Positions 35,830 to 43,385 of a stretch of DNA of 64,000 nucleotides are shown piece by piece (within the stretch, counting starts at the first letter, position 1; every line of letters begins with the position of its first letter). Source of the stretch: Nocardia nova SH22a. Lineage in GTDB: Bacteria > Actinomycetota > Actinomycetes > Mycobacteriales > Mycobacteriaceae. The notes under the pieces are model-generated. The model was not told the origin of the DNA. It made no database searches and saw only the letters and a list, made by a program, of their open reading frames with translations. The position numbers and the translations under genes are program-made. Location: NCBI RefSeq assembly GCF_000523235.1, contig NZ_CP006850.1, positions 4,960,001 to 5,024,000 of the forward strand. The letters are read 5' to 3'.

Positions 35830-37304
35830 CGTGGAATGGTGCTCCTGCCGAGGTCGGGTGCGCGGTTGGCCCACCGGTCACCGGCGATGTCTCCCGCCGC
35901 GTCCTCCGCGCGGTTGAGATGCGCGCCCGCGGCTCGGGCCGTGGCGATATTGTTCATGGCCCGCGAGGCGGTCGAGGACGCCGGGGCCGAACCGCCGGGC
36001 GCCCGCGGCGCGGCCGGTGCCTGTTGTGCGTTACCACCGCCGCCCGGTGGTCTCGGCCCGCGTGGCGGGACAGGCCGTGGGCTGCCGCCGCGGCCTGCGC
36101 CGCCCGGCGGTCGCGGCCCGCGGCCCCGGCCCACATACCCCGGCGCGCCGGATGCCGCCTGACCGCGCACGCCGACCGCCTTGGTGCCGACCGCGCCGAG
36201 CGCCGCCGCACCCAGCAGCACCGCACCGGTGGCGGCCAGACCGGAACCACCGCTGCCGACGAAGGCCACCGCCGGGTGGACCAGGCGCATCAGCGCGGGC
36301 AGGACGAAGGCCACACTGCACAGCAGCACGATCGAGACGAGCATGCGCTGTGCCTGATCCGAATTCGGCAGTCCCGAGGTCGGCGTGCCCTCGTTGGTGT
36401 CACCCGCGGTCACGAAGGCGATCATGTAGACGATCGCGGCCACCGGTTTCCACAGCATGAAGGCGATGATCCAGCCGATCAGCTTCGGATACGCCTGTCT
36501 GCCGGTACTGGTCCCGGACGCGGCCGCCGCCAGTGGTAGCACGCCCGCCGCCACGACCAGCATGCCCTGCCGGACGATGGCCAGCACGATCTGCGCCAGG
36601 GCCCCCAGCAGGCCGACGATCGCGATGATCAGCACCAGGCCGGGCGAAAACGCCTGCAGCTTGGAGGTTTTCACCATCAACTCGGCGAGACTGCGGGCAT
36701 TGCCGTGGGTGGCGTCCTCGATCACCCACTGCGAGAAGCGATCCGAGGCCTGCGTGCCCGCCACGATCACCGCGCCCAGCATCCAGGAACTGAACACCAC
36801 CCTGGCGAACATCCGGAACGACTCGGCGGCCTCGCTCAGTGCCGCACCACGTCTGGCCTCGGCCAATCTGGCGCCGGACAGGATCACCGACACGATCAGC
36901 AACAGGATCTGCGCCTGATAGGTGTAGTCGTTGATGCGCTGGAACAGCTCGCCGCCGTTGCTGATCCGCTCGTTGGGCACCTTCATCCAGAAGGTCAGCG
37001 CGAGGATCAGCGCCTGCCCGAGGCCGTTCATCAGCGAGTCGACCACCTTGCCGAAGGTGGAGTCCCAGGCCTTGTCCTTGACCGCGTTCGCCGCGTCCGG
37101 CGGGTGGGTCGCCGCGTTACCGGCCTTGCAGGCCGCGGAGGCCGCATCGCCGAGTGTCACCCCGGGCAGGCCCAGGCCGTCGAGATCGTCGTGGATCTCG
37201 TTGCAGGTCTGATCGAATCCGTAGGTCTGACCGTAGGCCACCGTCGGCGTGGCGATCATGACGGTGAACACGACCGCGAGAATCGTGACGATGCGCCTCA
37301 GCAT
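35826..37304 (-). CDS. VirB6/TrbL-like polytopic channel protein
   Basis: 492 residues. Signal-like first helix (MLRRIVTILAVVFTVMIATP), an extracytoplasmic cysteine-containing loop (FDQTCNEI...ASAACKAG), then about seven or eight membrane segments (LILALTFWMKV, LVLIIAIVGLLGALAQIVLA, IVLLCSVAFVLPALM, GAVLLGAAALGAVGTKA) and a Pro/Gly/Arg-rich disordered C-terminal tail of roughly 90 residues. This layout is like TrbL/VirB6 of type IV systems, which form the inner-membrane pore. ATG at 37304 is served by GAGGAG; GTG at 37313 is alternative. Confidence 0.8.
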   Translation of the reverse strand: MLRRIVTILAVVFTVMIATPTVAYGQTYGFDQTCNEIHDDLDGLGLPGVTLGDAASAACKAGNAATHPPDAANAVKDKAWDSTFGKVVDSLMNGLGQALILALTFWMKVPNERISNGGELFQRINDYTYQAQILLLIVSVILSGARLAEARRGAALSEAAESFRMFARVVFSSWMLGAVIVAGTQASDRFSQWVIEDATHGNARSLAELMVKTSKLQAFSPGLVLIIAIVGLLGALAQIVLAIVRQGMLVVAAGVLPLAAAASGTSTGRQAYPKLIGWIIAFMLWKPVAAIVYMIAFVTAGDTNEGTPTSGLPNSDQAQRMLVSIVLLCSVAFVLPALMRLVHPAVAFVGSGGSGLAATGAVLLGAAALGAVGTKAVGVRGQAASGAPGYVGRGRGPRPPGGAGRGGSPRPVPPRGPRPPGGGGNAQQAPAAPRAPGGSAPASSTASRAMNNIATARAAGAHLNRAEDAAGDIAGDRWANRAPDLGRSTIPR

Positions 37305-37354
37305 GAGATTCACTCCTCGATGCGTCGCAGGGAATCGATCCGGAACCGCTGTGC

Positions 37355-38197
37355 TCACCATTTCGTCCACCCCTGCAACGTGTCGACGTATTCGCTCTGA
37401 GCCGCACGGGCCTCGGTCGGCTTCAGCCGCCAGTCCCCGTTGTCCCAGACCATGATCAAGCGGATCGCCGCCCACACCTGTTTGCCGTCGTTGACCGGAC
37501 CGCGCGCGGCCAGGCGCACGATCGCCATGTCGTCGGCGTAGTTCTCGATCTGGAACGCGTCCGGCGCGACCAGATATCTCGTGATCCGTTCCGGCTGCTG
37601 CTCGGGCAGTTTGCCGGAGCCGCGGGCCTTGTCGTAGGCCGCGATCTGCTGGGCCGAGACCCGCACCTGCCGGACGTAGAGATCGCGGTCACCCGGACGC
37701 GCGTTGAGCCGGTAGGTGATCTGCGCCGCCGCCAATGCCGCCCCCTGCGGTGTGTGGGAGTACCCGACGGCCAGCCCGCTGTCGTCGATGCGGGTGGGGC
37801 CGTCGCTGGTGGAGAACGGCACCGAGGCGCCGAAGACCCGCTGCCAGCCCTTCGGTTCGGTGGTGCCGGCAGGCGCCGCGGTGAGCCAGTCCGAATCCGA
37901 CGGACCGTGCTCCTGCGACGAGTTCTGCGGAAGTGGCTGTCCCGCAGGATTGTTCGGAATATCGACCCGGCGCCCGAACAGATCCGTATCGGGTGCGGCG
38001 AATCCGGTCGCACCCGAACCCGCCGCCGGTGAGGGCGCCGAATCCGCGTGCCGGGCACCGGGTGGGGACGTGGGCGTGGACGTGTCACGGCCGACGTACA
38101 TGAAGATGCCGACGATCACGATCAGGGCGATGACCGCGGCGGAGGCGATGACACCGAAGGAGACACTGCGTTCACCGGTGTCGCTCTTGTCGCTCAC
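37355..38197 (-). CDS. VirB8-like anchored component (single N-terminal helix)
   Basis: 280 residues. A short cytoplasmic start and one membrane helix (SFGVIASAAVIALIVIVGIF, residues 13-32) are followed by a Pro/Ser-rich linker and an exported domain (GLAVGYSHTPQGAALAAAQI, YVRQVRVSAQQIAAYDKA, MVWDNGDWRLKPTEA) with an NTF2-like look. Topology and place next to VirB6-like and small membrane proteins fit VirB8/TrbF, which scaffolds the channel. GTG at 38197 has a perfect GGAGGTGAGGC leader. Confidence 0.72.
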   Translation of the reverse strand: MSDKSDTGERSVSFGVIASAAVIALIVIVGIFMYVGRDTSTPTSPPGARHADSAPSPAAGSGATGFAAPDTDLFGRRVDIPNNPAGQPLPQNSSQEHGPSDSDWLTAAPAGTTEPKGWQRVFGASVPFSTSDGPTRIDDSGLAVGYSHTPQGAALAAAQITYRLNARPGDRDLYVRQVRVSAQQIAAYDKARGSGKLPEQQPERITRYLVAPDAFQIENYADDMAIVRLAARGPVNDGKQVWAAIRLIMVWDNGDWRLKPTEARAAQSEYVDTLQGWTKW

Positions 38198-38271
38198 GCC
38201 TCACCTCCGATCGTCGAATATCGTTGCCGCCGTTCATGTTGTCGGCTCACACAGCTGAGTACTGTCAAGGG

Positions 38272-38532
38272 TCACGCAGGCAGGAAGGTCAATGCGATCG
38301 CGCTCGCCGAACTGGCGACGATCGCGCCGATCAGGCTCATCACGATGCCGTGGGAGGCATCGTTGACGGCCATGTCGTCGCGCATCGCCGACCACAGCCG
38401 GCCCGCGGAGACGATCATCCAGGCCAGGCACAGCAACAGCACGCACCACAGTAACCAGTTGATCAGCTGCATGATCGGTTGGATCACGTCCGCGGGCATC
38501 TGCTTGTAGGCCAGCACGATCGCGGTACCCAT
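38272..38532 (-). CDS. Tiny two-helix membrane protein
   Basis: 86 residues, two hydrophobic helices (IQPIMQLINWLLWCVLLLCL, MSLIGAIVASSASAIALTFL) joined by a short charged loop. Its ATG at 38532 overlaps the stop of the next upstream gene by one base (TGATG). Pilin-sized genes in this position of type IV loci are often VirB2- or VirB3-like, but no diagnostic motif is present. Confidence 0.65.
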   Translation of the reverse strand: MGTAIVLAYKQMPADVIQPIMQLINWLLWCVLLLCLAWMIVSAGRLWSAMRDDMAVNDASHGIVMSLIGAIVASSASAIALTFLPA

Positions 38533-38828
38533 CACGATCCGATGACGGCGTTCATGATCGTGCCCGCACTGGTCGCGACGATGCCGCCGATCATGGCGCC
38601 CGCCACCATCTTCGGCGACTCCAGGCCACCGCCGGTCCACTTCTCCCAGGCGAAGCGGCCACCGGCGTACGTGATGCCCAGGATGCCCGACAGCAGGACG
38701 AACCACGTGAAGTAGCGGACCAGTTTCATCAACTTGTCGGCGGCCGGCGGTGTCTCGGGAGTCGGGTTCCCGACCTGAGCGAGAACAGCGCCGTACGTCT
38801 CGTGTACAGCGGCCAGGATGGTACTCAT
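38532..38828 (-). CDS. Tiny two-helix membrane protein, pilin-like candidate
   Basis: 98 residues. An exported N-terminal stretch (VHETYGAVLAQVGNPTPETP) and two helices (YFTWFVLLSGILGITYAGGRF, MVAGAMIGGIVATSAGTIM) match the size and layout of VirB2/TrbC-type subunits or DUF6112-like proteins from actinobacterial elements. ATG at 38828 has GAAGGA upstream. It is coupled to the gene at 38272 by a one-base overlap. Confidence 0.68.
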   Translation of the reverse strand: MSTILAAVHETYGAVLAQVGNPTPETPPAADKLMKLVRYFTWFVLLSGILGITYAGGRFAWEKWTGGGLESPKMVAGAMIGGIVATSAGTIMNAVIGS

Positions 38829-38907
38829 CGAGCGTCCTTCTCAATAGGTGATCGGAATACAAAGCCGGGTACCAGGGGTACACCGTCGGATAGAACTGCC
38901 GGTGCGG

Positions 38908-39558
38908 TCATCGTCGCTCCCCGTCATCGGGCTGCGAACCACCACCGACCGTCTCCCGCACCAGGTCGACGATGCTCATGCCCAGTGCATCCACCTCGTG
39001 CGGAACCTCTTGCAGCGGATCGAGTTTGCGCTTGCGCTGCTGCGGCGGCGGGTCACCGGGTGACCACACCGGCAGCTGGTCGGGTTCGACCAGCGTCCAT
39101 TCCTCGATCCAGGGCAACTGCCACACCTGTCCGGCCAGCGCGCCGACCACATCGCGATAGCGGCGGATCTCGGCGGGGATCCGGCCCGGCCGCACGGCCA
39201 CGGTGACCAGGCCCAGCACCTCGCTCGGGCCCGCCAGCCCGGCACGGTGCTGGCGCAGCAGATCATGGGCGCGGGTCAGCCCGGAGATGGTCTCCCGCGC
39301 GACCAGCACCACGAAAGGCGATTCCCGTTCGAACACACCGGGCCAGCGCCGGTGCGAATCCGCCGCAGGCGCAAGCACATGCGCGAGGGTACTGGCTCCC
39401 GCGCCGCCGTGCACCCCCAGCAACCACACCAGCGGCGCCCGTCCGGCGCCGGGAACCGGCCGGTCCCAGATGAGGGCACGACGGGACTCCGGCGGGGCGA
39501 CAACGCCTGCCGCTGGCGGGTTTTCGGATGGACGAGGTTCCTTCATGGCCGCCGTCAT
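38908..39558 (-). CDS. ParA/CpaE-like ATPase-fold protein lacking the Walker A lysine
   Basis: 216 residues. A disordered start leads to a P-loop-like LLGVHGGAGASTLAHVLA at about 47-64, in which the GKT lysine position is Ala55; CpaE/TadZ-type relatives show similar GGxGxST loops. The rest resembles MinD/ParA-like Rossmann strands (VLVARETISGLTRAHDLLRQ, VLGLVTVAVRPGRIPAEIRR). DUF6668 is a possible family. ATG at 39558 overlaps the stop of its upstream ParA-like neighbour by four bases. Such proteins often position secretion systems at the membrane. Confidence 0.7.
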   Translation of the reverse strand: MTAAMKEPRPSENPPAAGVVAPPESRRALIWDRPVPGAGRAPLVWLLGVHGGAGASTLAHVLAPAADSHRRWPGVFERESPFVVLVARETISGLTRAHDLLRQHRAGLAGPSEVLGLVTVAVRPGRIPAEIRRYRDVVGALAGQVWQLPWIEEWTLVEPDQLPVWSPGDPPPQQRKRKLDPLQEVPHEVDALGMSIVDLVRETVGGGSQPDDGERR

Positions 39559-40427
39559 GATGCCATCCCCGTGAGCAGCTGCCGGTACGCCCTCTGGGTT
39601 TCGGCGTCGAGTGCGTTGTGGCGCACCAGTTCTCCGCGCGCGAGCTGCGGATCGTAAGGGATCTCGCGGATGTCGCGCACCCACCCGGTGAGGTGTTCGC
39701 GCAGGTGATCGGCGACCCGGGAATCGTTGCCCGGCAACTGATGTGAAACCACGATGGTGGTGTCACCGACGATCCCGCCACCCTGCCCCTCGGCATGGCC
39801 GCCGAATTCGTCGTCGAGCAACTCCAGGGTCACCCGCAAACGATTGGCAGCGTCGGCGCGCGCCGGAATCGCCAGTACCAGAGCCACTTCGGCGTCCTCG
39901 AGCAGCGGCCGCAACTGCCGTGCGGAGATCGGGTTGCCACCGTCGTACACGGGCGTGAAGCCCGCCTCCGTCACCGCGCGGGCCACCGTCAGATAGGTGG
40001 CGCGGCGACGCAGCGGCGACGCGTCACGCCACAGCAGCCCGATTCCCGAACTCGCGCGCGACAGGCACTCCTTCAGCGGTGCGGGTTCGTCGTCGCCGCG
40101 ACCGTACAGCCACTGCTGCAGGCTGATCGGGCTCAGATGTTCGTCGGCGCCCCGCAGGGCCAGATCGCTGCCCGCGACGGTGGCGTCGACCGCCACGGCG
40201 GCGGTCTGCGCCGCCAGCTCACCCGCGAGTCCCAGTGCGGTCGTGGTCGTTCCGGCGCCACCGCAACCACCCACGACCAGAATCGGGCGCGGCGCCGTAC
40301 CACCCTCGCCGTCGCCCCGCCGTCCCTTGCGCAACCGGACAACCGGCGCCCGTCCACGCGGTCGCGAGCCCTCCGGAACGTCCGCGGTGGACGTCTCGTC
40401 GAGCCATCGGCTCCAGTCCTGTCCCAT
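39555..40427 (-). CDS. ParA/MinD-like ATPase-fold protein, noncanonical P-loop
   Basis: 290 residues. A basic N-terminal stretch leads to VVGGCGGAGTTTTALGLAG at residues 51-69, a ParA-like loop in which Thr60 stands where KGGxGKT has lysine. Further strands: DATVAGSDLALRGADEHLS and LVLAIPARADAANRLRV, with IVVSHQLPG and ELVRHNALDAETQRAYRQL at the end. Likely works with its overlapped neighbour at 38908. Whether it binds ATP needs testing; a localisation factor for the secretion system is the best guess. Confidence 0.75.
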   Translation of the reverse strand: MGQDWSRWLDETSTADVPEGSRPRGRAPVVRLRKGRRGDGEGGTAPRPILVVGGCGGAGTTTTALGLAGELAAQTAAVAVDATVAGSDLALRGADEHLSPISLQQWLYGRGDDEPAPLKECLSRASSGIGLLWRDASPLRRRATYLTVARAVTEAGFTPVYDGGNPISARQLRPLLEDAEVALVLAIPARADAANRLRVTLELLDDEFGGHAEGQGGGIVGDTTIVVSHQLPGNDSRVADHLREHLTGWVRDIREIPYDPQLARGELVRHNALDAETQRAYRQLLTGMAS

Positions 40428-40442
40428 CTCTCAGCTCTCCTC

Positions 40443-41594
40443 TTACCCGGCCGCGATGCCCGTGATCAGGGTCCGGCCACCGACCACCGCCGTGGTCACC
40501 AACTGCTTGTCGTAGGTGGCGGGGGCCGTGCCCGGCCGCCGTTCGGTCACCTCCACCGAATACCGGTTGTCGTCCAGTGTGACCACCCGCACGCAATAAC
40601 CGGTGCCCGGCGGCACCGACTCGATACCGCGCTGGATCACCGCGGCGGGCGACACCGTCGCGTCTGGCGCCACCACCTCGAGTGCCCGCGTCGCGGAGCG
40701 TTCGACGTAGAAGGCGTGCTGGAACCACATGATCGCGTCCGGCCCGGACATCGTGCCGCCGGTGTCCGCACCGCGCATCACCCGGGCGGAGCGTTCGGTC
40801 GGGCACTCCGCCGACACGTCGCGCGCCACACCGGAACCGGAATGGAAGGACGAGGTCAGTCCCAGCATGGGCGGGTCGTCGGCGCTGATCGGCGCGACCG
40901 GCACCCGGGCCGTCGACTGTTTCACGGTGCCACCGGATCGCAGCAGATACAACGCGAATCCGCCCGCGATCGCCAGCAACAGGACGGCTATCACCAGGAC
41001 CACGGTGACCCGCAACGGACTCGGCCGGACGTAATCGCGCAGCGCGGGCGAGGCCGCGCCGGGGGCCCGCCGGACCACCCGCCCCGACCCCTCGTCACCG
41101 GTGTCGTCGAGGCCGCCGCGCGACGGCAGGATCCACTCGGTGCCGTCCGAATCGTCCGCGTAGTCCCCGTTCTCGTAGTCCTCGTCGCCGCCGTCGCCCC
41201 CCGCGGCGGCGTGGGATTCCTCCGCATCGTCGCCGGTGGCGCGGATCGAGCGCGGGCGACGACGGCCACGGGCGCGGGCGTCGTCGTAGTCCTGGGGCAG
41301 CCGGACGACCTCACCCTCGCGGGGCGGATAGTCGTCGTCGGGGCCGGGGGCGTGATCGCCGACCCAGTCCGACCAGCCGCCGACGAATTCGGCGCGCCCG
41401 GTGGCGGGTCCGTCGGCGAACGGGATGTCGAAGGGTTCGGGTTCGGTGTCGCGGATGTAGTGCGGATAGCGCGCTGCCCCAGGCTCGGACTCGTCGTCGA
41501 CGGCATCGGACTCGCCGGGATCGGATACGGGCACGGCGTGTTCGGGTTCCAGCGCCGGGAACCACCGTTGCACTTCTTTGTACGGCTTCAACAT
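40443..41594 (-). CDS. Single-pass secretion-locus protein with acidic cytoplasmic tail
   Basis: 383 residues. Residues 1-190 are acidic, disordered and cytoplasmic (DAVDDESEPGAARYPHYIRD, GDDAEESHAAAGGDGGDED); one helix follows (RVTVVLVIAVLLLAIAGGFA), and an exported domain with GSGVARDVSAECPTERSARV, YVERSATRALEVVAPDATVS and YCVRVVTLDDNRYSVEVTE. This resembles other VirB8-like/NTF2-like anchored components. It starts after GATGAGGGA and ends 16 bases before the ParA-like gene. No family assigned with certainty. Confidence 0.7.
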   Translation of the reverse strand: MLKPYKEVQRWFPALEPEHAVPVSDPGESDAVDDESEPGAARYPHYIRDTEPEPFDIPFADGPATGRAEFVGGWSDWVGDHAPGPDDDYPPREGEVVRLPQDYDDARARGRRRPRSIRATGDDAEESHAAAGGDGGDEDYENGDYADDSDGTEWILPSRGGLDDTGDEGSGRVVRRAPGAASPALRDYVRPSPLRVTVVLVIAVLLLAIAGGFALYLLRSGGTVKQSTARVPVAPISADDPPMLGLTSSFHSGSGVARDVSAECPTERSARVMRGADTGGTMSGPDAIMWFQHAFYVERSATRALEVVAPDATVSPAAVIQRGIESVPPGTGYCVRVVTLDDNRYSVEVTERRPGTAPATYDKQLVTTAVVGGRTLITGIAAG

Positions 41595-41651
41595 TCCCTC
41601 ATCCCCGCGGAGCCGGGCACGTCGTGCAGCATCGTCGGACCCTCTCGGCGA

Positions 41652-41981
41652 TCAGTTCGTGGAGAACGGGTAGTTGTTGTCAGCGGTACCACCATGGGAC
41701 AGCACCGACGGCACACCACCGGGTGCGGCGTCACCGAGGCCCTTCCCGAACGGAAATTGTCCCGTACCCGACGAATTCGACGAACTCGACGCGCCGCACG
41801 GCGCCTCCGAGATTCCCGCCGCGAACCATTCACGCAGGTCGAGGGCCATGGCGAGCGGTTCGGCACCGGCCGGATGAGAGGCCGGGAGGGATGCCGGAAC
41901 GGATGCGGATGCACGAAATCCCCGGCGGAGATGCGTAGCGACCGGTACGGTCGCTGCCGAGCACGTCAGCACGGTCAGCAT
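41652..41981 (-). CDS. Small secreted protein, first gene of the secretion operon
   Basis: 109 residues. The N terminus (MLTVLTCSAATVPVATHLRR) is signal-like though short; the mature part is Ser/Ala/Gly-rich (WFAAGISEAPCGASSSSNSS, GTGQFPFGKGLGDAAPGGVP). ATG at 41981 has AAGGGGG upstream. Two cysteines (Cys7 within the signal region and one in the mature part) do not suggest a lipobox with confidence. Position at the head of the operon makes it a candidate exported substrate, but nothing in the sequence proves that. Confidence 0.6.
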   Translation of the reverse strand: MLTVLTCSAATVPVATHLRRGFRASASVPASLPASHPAGAEPLAMALDLREWFAAGISEAPCGASSSSNSSGTGQFPFGKGLGDAAPGGVPSVLSHGGTADNNYPFSTN

Positions 41982-42506
41982 GATCTGACCCCCTTAACCC
42001 GCTGTCTGCAACAGTTCTGAGGGTCGAATACCGCTACGACCCGTCCGGCGATCGTCATGTGGATTCGAGTCGTCGCCGACACTGCGCGAGCCCCGAAACG
42101 CAATAAACCGTAACAGAATCCGGCCCCGAGCGCAGGCCCCCCTCGGTCGCCGGACACACCGGCACGAACGTTCCTACCTGCGAGAAGGATTCGGGCGAGG
42201 CGGACCGACCGGCCGGGACGATTCCGGCGGCCTACCGATGGCAACCACATGGCGAACGAGCAGATCGACCGCCCCCGAACACAACTCGCGCCGCACGTCC
42301 CGCTGCGCGCGAAATATGTTGCCGAACAATTGCTATCGCATTTCCGACGTACCGGATCAATGGGAACCGCGTGCTGAAGACGCTTCCGGCACCGTTCGCC
42401 GGGCCTGCGCTGTCACCACTCGGGGCGACCACCACCTCCCGGCGCCCGGCCCGCGCACACCGGTCCCGCCTCCATCTCGTACCCACGCGAACGGCAGACT
42501 GATCGG
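41982..42506. other. Intergenic region heading the secretion operon and the DMT-type gene
   Basis: 525 bases without a convincing gene. It must hold the minus-strand promoter of the 15-kb operon and the plus-strand promoter of the gene at 42507. Relatively AT-rich patches occur at 42100-42120 and 42310-42360. An open frame at 42238-42510 (GTGA overlap with the next gene) has no ribosome site and atypical codon choice. Confidence 0.55.
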
Positions 42507-43385
42507 GTGAGCAACTTTCCCGTCGCCGCCGTCGTCTGCGCATTCGTCGGCGCCGTCCTGTTCGCCGTCTCGGCGGTCGCACAGCAGCGCGCCGCCGCCG
42601 ACGTGCCCGCGGGCGACGCACTCGTCGCCCAATTGATCCGGAATCCGCGGTGGTGGGCGGGCATCATCGGCGACGCCGGAGGATTCGGATTCCAGGTCGC
42701 CGCACTGGCATTGGGATCGGTCCTGATCGTGCAGCCCATCCTGGTGACCGCGCTGGTCTTCGCGCTCCCGCTCGCCGCCCACTACAGCCGTCGCCCGGTC
42801 ACTCCGGTGATGTGGGCGCATGCCGTCGCCCTGTCGGTCGCGCTGGCCTGTTTCCTGATCGTCGGGGATCCCAGCGAGGGCATTTCCGACGCACCCTGGA
42901 GCGAGTGGATGTGGCCGATGATCCTGGTCCTCGGGCTGGTCGTGGCCGCGATCGGCGTGGCCGCCGTCATCCGGGTGACCGGCGTGCAGGCATTGTTGCT
43001 CGGCTCGGCGGCGGGACTGCTGTTCGGTGTCGCCTCCGCGCTCACCCAGCACGTCGTGGAGCTGTTCGGCGACGGTATAGGCGCGGTCCTGGGCAGTTGG
43101 CAGCCCTACACGATGGTCGCCGCGGGCATGATCGGGCTCTATCTGCAACAGCGTGGCTACCAGATCGGAGCGCTGTCGGCGTCCCTGCCCGCGTTCACCG
43201 TCGCCGAGCCGCTCGGCGCCGCCTTCCTGGGACTCACCGTGCTCGACGAGCGGTTGCGCACCGGCCCGGTGGGCACCGTCGTCGTGCTCGTATCGGTGCT
43301 GGTGATGTGTGTGGCCGCGGTACGGCTCTCGCGGGCGCAGGCCGAACTGCCCCCGGCGGATCAGGCCGCCGAGGTCACCCGGTAG
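42507..43385 (+). CDS. DMT-superfamily (EamA-like) membrane protein
   Basis: 292 residues with about nine hydrophobic helices, among them [20 protein letters not shown] and [20 protein letters not shown]; the second half repeats the pattern ([40 protein letters not shown]). This is the drug/metabolite-transporter layout of inner-membrane permeases; the substrate is unknown. GTG at 42507 gives MSNFPVAA. Its 3' end overlaps the relA 3' end by 25 bases on the opposite strand. Confidence 0.82.
   Translation: MSNFPVAAVVCAFVGAVLFAVSAVAQQRAAADVPAGDALVAQLIRNPRWWAGIIGDAGGFGFQVAALALGSVLIVQPILVTALVFALPLAAHYSRRPVTPVMWAHAVALSVALACFLIVGDPSEGISDAPWSEWMWPMILVLGLVVAAIGVAAVIRVTGVQALLLGSAAGLLFGVASALTQHVVELFGDGIGAVLGSWQPYTMVAAGMIGLYLQQRGYQIGALSASLPAFTVAEPLGAAFLGLTVLDERLRTGPVGTVVVLVSVLVMCVAAVRLSRAQAELPPADQAAEVTR

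Noticed and set aside
25120..42506. Direct-repeat att sites or tRNA boundary of an integrative element
   Set aside because: No tRNA gene or repeat at either edge was found by eye; a computed repeat search would be needed.
42238..42510. 90-codon plus-strand frame overlapping the DMT-type gene by GTGA
   Set aside because: No ribosome site, unusual Arg/Ser/Thr-rich composition and atypical codons; kept as intergenic.
42232..42621. Arg-rich minus-strand frame of 129 codons
   Set aside because: Arg-rich antisense artefact over the start of the DMT-type gene.
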